Shown here: in pieces, positions 6,580 to 9,375 of the stretch
How positions within the stretch are numbered: the stretch's first letter is position 1
How the letters are laid out: the number at the start of each line of letters is the position of its first letter
Origin: Streptosporangiaceae bacterium
Lineage (GTDB): Bacteria; Actinomycetota; Actinomycetes; Streptosporangiales; Streptosporangiaceae
Length of the DNA stretch: 9,375 bases
Direction of reading: 5' to 3'
Assembly (NCBI GenBank): GCA_030045295.1
Contig: JASIGD010000507.1
Location: 1-9,375, forward strand
The notes under the pieces: model-generated
What the model was told of the DNA's origin: nothing
Seen by the model: only the letters and a program-made list of their open reading frames with translations
Database searches by the model: none
Position numbers and translations under genes: made by a program

Positions 6580-7014
6580 CTACTCGGGGTCCCTGCCGTC
6601 GTAGCGGCGGGTGCGCTTGGTCGCTGAGCGGTGGCGTTTGGTCTCCAGCCGCCGCTCGTTCGCCGCCCGGCTGGGCCTGGTCGGGACGCGCGGGCGCCGG
6701 GGCGGCGCGATCGCCTCGCGGAGCAGGGCGGCCATCCGGGCCCGGGCGGACTGCCGGTTGGCGAGCTGGCTGCGGTGCTCGGACGCGGCCACGGTGAGGA
6801 CGCCGCCGGTAAGCCGCCCGCCGAGGCGCTCGGCCGCCCTGGCCCTGGCCCACTCAGGGAGCACCGAGGAGCGCTCGACATCAAAGGACAGCTCGACCCG
6901 GCTGTCGGCCGTATTGACCGACTGGCCGCCGGGACCGGATGACCGGGAGAAGCGCTCGTGCAGCTCGGCGGCCGGTATCACCAGCCACGCGTTCACCCGG
7001 AGATCGTCAGGCAC
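6580..7014 (-). CDS. arfB: Alternative ribosome-rescue peptidyl-tRNA hydrolase ArfB (YaeJ)
   Basis: Frees ribosomes stalled on mRNAs lacking a stop codon by hydrolysing the peptidyl-tRNA ester. It is a release-factor-like protein without the codon-recognition domains. The 144-aa product has the RF-1 catalytic fold at residues 10-100, with the GGQ motif at 29-31 inside SRSSGPGGQSVNTADSRVEL, whose Gln is methylated and coordinates catalysis in the family. VLTVAASEHRSQLANRQSA (72-90) is the second family block. A Pro/Arg linker (103-115) leads to a basic tail (KRHRSATKRTRRY, 126-138), which in E. coli ArfB threads into the empty mRNA channel. Translation starts at a GTG (7014) without a Shine-Dalgarno, 6 nt after a TANNNT hexamer. 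It is downstream of hemQ on the same strand (82-nt gap) but probably has its own promoter. Confidence 0.95.
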   Translation of the reverse strand: MPDDLRVNAWLVIPAAELHERFSRSSGPGGQSVNTADSRVELSFDVERSSVLPEWARARAAERLGGRLTGGVLTVAASEHRSQLANRQSARARMAALLREAIAPPRRPRVPTRPSRAANERRLETKRHRSATKRTRRYDGRDPE

Positions 7015-7020
7015 CTCTCG

Positions 7021-7026
7021 ACGTTA
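7021..7026 (-). promoter_or_regulatory. Putative -10 of arfB, leaderless type
   Basis: TAACGT on the minus strand ends 6 nt before the GTG start at 7014. No good -35 hexamer is visible at 16-18 nt. The spacing matches the other four -10/start pairs in the window. Confidence 0.4.
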
Positions 7027-7050
7027 GCCTGTGCGCCGCCGGTCGCGTTC

Positions 7051-7072
7051 GGACCGGGCCCGGGCCGGCTCC
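7051..7072 (-). terminator. Hairpin after hemQ, upstream of the arfB promoter
   Basis: On the minus strand GGA-G-CCGG (G bulged) pairs with CCGGTCC around a 7-nt loop, a 7-bp stem. It lies 25 nt after the hemQ stop and just upstream of the arfB -10, the right place to end hemG-hemQ transcription. There is no T-tract, and the DNA is so GC-rich that chance stems are common. Confidence 0.35.
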
Positions 7073-7096
7073 CTGATCGGCGAACTGGCGGTCCGG

Positions 7097-7879
7097 TCAG
7101 GCCAGGTCGGCGACGAGCGCGTCGACCGGCTTGCGGCGACCGGTGTAGAACGGGATCTCCACCCTGGTATGCAGCCGGGCTTCGGCGCCGCGCAGGTGGC
7201 GCATCAGGTCCACGATCCGGTGCAGCTCGTCGGCTTCGAAGGCGAGTATCCACTCGTAGTCGTTGAGCGAGAAGCACGCGACCGTGTTGGCCCTGACGTC
7301 GGGGTACTCGCGCGCCATCATCCCGTGCTCGGCGAGCATCCTGCGGCGCTCGGCGGGATCGAGCAGGTACCACTGGTAGGACCGCGCGAACGGGTACACG
7401 CTCAGGTACCCGCGCGGGGTTTCCTCGGCCAGGAAAGCCGGGATGTGGCCCTTGTTGAACTCGGCCGGGCGGTGCAGCGCCATCACCGACCAGACCGGCT
7501 CGCTGCACCGTCCGAGCCGGGTCCGGCGGAAGCGCACGTACTGGTCCTGCAGGTCATCGGGGGTCGGCGCGATCCACCAGAACATGTAGTCCGCGTCGGC
7601 CCGCAGCCCCTGGACGTCATAGCAGCCGCGGGTGATGATGCCCTTGCCCGCCGCCTGGTCAAGCAGGTCCGCCACCTCGGCGGCGGCGTCGGCGCGCCCG
7701 CCGGCTTCCAGCGTGGCCCGGTCGGCCACCCGGAACACCGACCACATCGTGTACCTGATCAGCTCGTTGAGATCACGTGCCTTCGGCTTGCCGGCCGCCT
7801 GCGCGCCCGCAGCGCCGCGGCCTGGTTCGCTCGTCCCGTGTTCGTCAGCCATGCCACCATTGTCGGCCACGACGGTCAC
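7097..7879 (-). CDS. hemQ: Coproheme decarboxylase HemQ/ChdC
   Basis: Last enzyme of the coproporphyrin-dependent heme route: H2O2-driven decarboxylation of the two propionates of coproheme III to give heme b; cytoplasmic, chlorite-dismutase fold. The 260-aa product begins with a non-conserved Gly/Ala-rich tail (1-33), then [15 protein letters not shown] (36-50). Residues match the actinobacterial enzyme from Corynebacterium diphtheriae with constant spacing: His145 (NKGHIPAFL) to His118, Tyr162 ([10 protein letters not shown]) to the catalytic Tyr135, Trp170 to Trp143, and the proximal heme ligand His185 (MLAEHG) to His158 (numbers recalled, not computed). The end [19 protein letters not shown] and PFYTGR is typical. 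The GTG at 7879 overlaps the hemG stop as GTGA, implying translational coupling; the ATG at 7852 is an alternative start that would trim nine tail residues. Confidence 0.96.
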   Translation of the reverse strand: MTVVADNGGMADEHGTSEPGRGAAGAQAAGKPKARDLNELIRYTMWSVFRVADRATLEAGGRADAAAEVADLLDQAAGKGIITRGCYDVQGLRADADYMFWWIAPTPDDLQDQYVRFRRTRLGRCSEPVWSVMALHRPAEFNKGHIPAFLAEETPRGYLSVYPFARSYQWYLLDPAERRRMLAEHGMMAREYPDVRANTVACFSLNDYEWILAFEADELHRIVDLMRHLRGAEARLHTRVEIPFYTGRRKPVDALVADLA

Positions 7880-9345
7880 CGGGCGGACACCTCACCGCCG
7901 GCGGTGAGAAAGGCCATCACCTGGCTGGCCGCCGCGCGGGCTGTCGCGACGCACGCGGGTACGCCGACCCCGTCGTAGGCCGCGCCGCAGACCGCCAGGC
8001 CGGGCTGAGACGCGACCGCCGCGCGGATCCTCGCCACCCGGTCCAGGTGCCCGACCGCGTACTGCGGCAGCGCACCGCCCCAGCGGGTGACGCGCCGGGC
8101 GGTCGGCGCGCCGCGGACCCCGGTGGCCTCGGCGAACTCGGCCGCGGCCAGCGCGGCGAGATCGTCATCGTCGCGCTGCAGCACGGCTTCCTCGCCGATA
8201 CGGCCGACCGAGCACCGGACGATCTCCAGGGGCTCAGCGCCCGCCAGGCGGGGCCACTTGACGGTGGAGAAGGTGACCGCCTTCACGGCCCGCCCGTCCA
8301 CGGCCGGCACCAGGTACCCGCTCCATCCGAGGGCGGCGAGCCCGGCCCCGGGGAAGGCGGAGCGCGGGTACGCGAGCGTGACGATGGCCATGCTCGCGTA
8401 GCTGATCTCGCCGAACGCCGTGACCGCGGCCGATGCCCCCGGCACGTCGGCGAGCAGGCGCGCGGCGGGCTTCGCCGGGACGGCCAGGATCACCGCGTCG
8501 GCCCCGAGGTGCTCCTCGGCGGCCGCCGAGCCGACGGTCAGCCGCCAGCCGCGTCCGGAACGTGATAGCTCGCGAGCCATCGAGGTCGTTCGGACCTCCG
8601 CGCCCGACGCCTTGGCCAAGAACGCGGGCAGGATGCCCAGTCCTCCGGCGAGCGTAGTGAATACCGGCCCGCCCGACCGCGTCCCTCCGGCGGCGGCCGC
8701 GGCAGGATCGGGGGCCGGCGGCGGCAGCAGCGAGCGGGCGGCCTCAGCGAGCGACGTATAACGCCGTGACGCGGCGGCGAGCGCCGGCAGCGTCGCGTCG
8801 AACGACAAGTCGGCGGAACGCCCGGCGTAGACCCCGCCGAGCAGCGGGTCGACCAGCCGGTCGACCACTTCCGCGCCGAGCCGGGCTCCGACGTACCCGG
8901 CTACCGGCACGTCGCCGACCCGGGCGGTCGGCGGCAGCACGAGGTCCTGCCTGGCCCGGGCGACGCCTGCCGCGGACACCACCCCGGACCTGGCCAGCTC
9001 CGTCAGGTCGGACGGGACGCCCATGAACTGACGCCTGGGCAGCGGCCGGAGCGCACCGAGAGTCCAGATCGCGGACGACGTAGTTCCCGGCTCGACGCGC
9101 TCCCCGCCGAGTCCGACCTGGGCGATCAGGCCGGTGCCCTCCGGCCGCGTGACGAGCAGCGCCTCGGCGCCTTCGTCGACAGCGATGCCGCCAACCTGGG
9201 ACACCGAAAGCTTGCCGCCCAGCCTCGGCGACCCCTCGAGCACGGTTACCCGTACCGCCTCGTCCCTGAGGAAGAACGCCGCGGCCAGCCCGGCGATCCC
9301 GCCGCCCACGATCACCACATGCCGTGGCGCGTTCGTCGGATCCAT
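7876..9345 (-). CDS. hemG: Coproporphyrinogen III oxidase (CgoX; HemY/HemG family, FAD)
   Basis: FAD enzyme that oxidises coproporphyrinogen III to coproporphyrin III with O2, making H2O2; in Gram-positive bacteria this precedes iron insertion and HemQ. Older annotation calls it protoporphyrinogen oxidase (hemG or hemY); cgoX is the current name. The 489-aa product has the N-terminal dinucleotide fold [18 protein letters not shown] (9-26) with the ribose-binding acid Glu37 in [14 protein letters not shown], then DEGAEALLV (57-65). The segment [15 protein letters not shown] is typical of the family. The C-terminal FAD motif [19 protein letters not shown] is at 454-472. The ATG at 9345 is chosen because it gives the standard N-terminus; GGAAGG lies only 1 nt before it, too close for an ideal Shine-Dalgarno. 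The frame is also open to the window edge, so an upstream start or coupling to an outside gene (often hemE) is possible. Confidence 0.94.
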   Translation of the reverse strand: MDPTNAPRHVVIVGGGIAGLAAAFFLRDEAVRVTVLEGSPRLGGKLSVSQVGGIAVDEGAEALLVTRPEGTGLIAQVGLGGERVEPGTTSSAIWTLGALRPLPRRQFMGVPSDLTELARSGVVSAAGVARARQDLVLPPTARVGDVPVAGYVGARLGAEVVDRLVDPLLGGVYAGRSADLSFDATLPALAAASRRYTSLAEAARSLLPPPAPDPAAAAAGGTRSGGPVFTTLAGGLGILPAFLAKASGAEVRTTSMARELSRSGRGWRLTVGSAAAEEHLGADAVILAVPAKPAARLLADVPGASAAVTAFGEISYASMAIVTLAYPRSAFPGAGLAALGWSGYLVPAVDGRAVKAVTFSTVKWPRLAGAEPLEIVRCSVGRIGEEAVLQRDDDDLAALAAAEFAEATGVRGAPTARRVTRWGGALPQYAVGHLDRVARIRAAVASQPGLAVCGAAYDGVGVPACVATARAAASQVMAFLTAGGEVSAR

Positions 9346-9375
9346 GCCTTCCAGCCTGGCAGACAGCGCCCGGTG

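Noticed and set aside
6458..7508. Other minus-strand frames over arfB and hemQ (131 and 171 codons)
   Set aside because: Out-of-frame shadows rich in Arg/Pro/Ala; the GGQ and HemQ heme-site motifs lie in the frames annotated.
1..9375. CRISPR array, tRNA/rRNA genes, IS or phage elements, or an undescribed defence or mobile system
   Set aside because: I looked for regular direct repeats, terminal inverted repeats with a transposase, cloverleaf-like sequence and toxin-antitoxin-like small gene pairs, and saw none. Every long gene belongs to a known family.

Overview
This is very GC-rich DNA with dense, G/C-ending codon use, GTG starts and few Shine-Dalgarno sites. Together with actinobacterial-type HemQ, ArfB and LLM oxidoreductases, this points to a soil-type actinomycete. 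I cannot name a genus from the sequence alone.

Layout. The left third (1-3033) holds redox enzymes. It starts with the C-terminal half of a D-amino acid oxidase cut by the window edge (1-593, +). Next is a luciferase-like monooxygenase, LLM1 (663-1580, +), with a strong hairpin at its stop codon. Then comes a 3'-truncated remnant of a pyridoxamine-phosphate-oxidase-fold gene (about 1680-2006, -). A second LLM oxidoreductase, LLM2 (2104-3033, +), is divergent from that remnant. The middle (3065-6058, -) is one large LuxR-type LAL regulator, an ATPase with a C-terminal helix-turn-helix. It converges on LLM2 and is divergent from msrB (6126-6530, +). The right third is on the minus strand. A coproporphyrinogen oxidase gene (hemG/hemY/cgoX, 7876-9345) is translationally coupled to hemQ/chdC (7097-7879), followed by the ribosome-rescue hydrolase gene arfB (6580-7014), which converges on msrB.

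How the genes may work together. CgoX and HemQ are consecutive-branch enzymes of the coproporphyrin-dependent heme route. CgoX makes H2O2, and HemQ consumes peroxide during decarboxylation. MsrB repairs oxidised methionine. The D-amino acid oxidase also makes H2O2, and LLM enzymes are flavin- or F420-linked. The neighbourhood is therefore redox-themed, but apart from the hemG-hemQ pair nothing shows that these genes form one pathway.

Regulation. Five start codons (663, 2006 minus, 2104, 6126, 7014 minus) each have a TANNNT hexamer ending 6 or 7 nt upstream, mostly with no Shine-Dalgarno. This suggests that leaderless transcription is common here. I found no CRISPR array, tRNA, rRNA, IS element or phage feature, and no convincing new system. 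The items most worth a second look are the leaderless promoters, the truncated PPOX-fold gene with its long open antisense frame, and the LAL regulator facing msrB.
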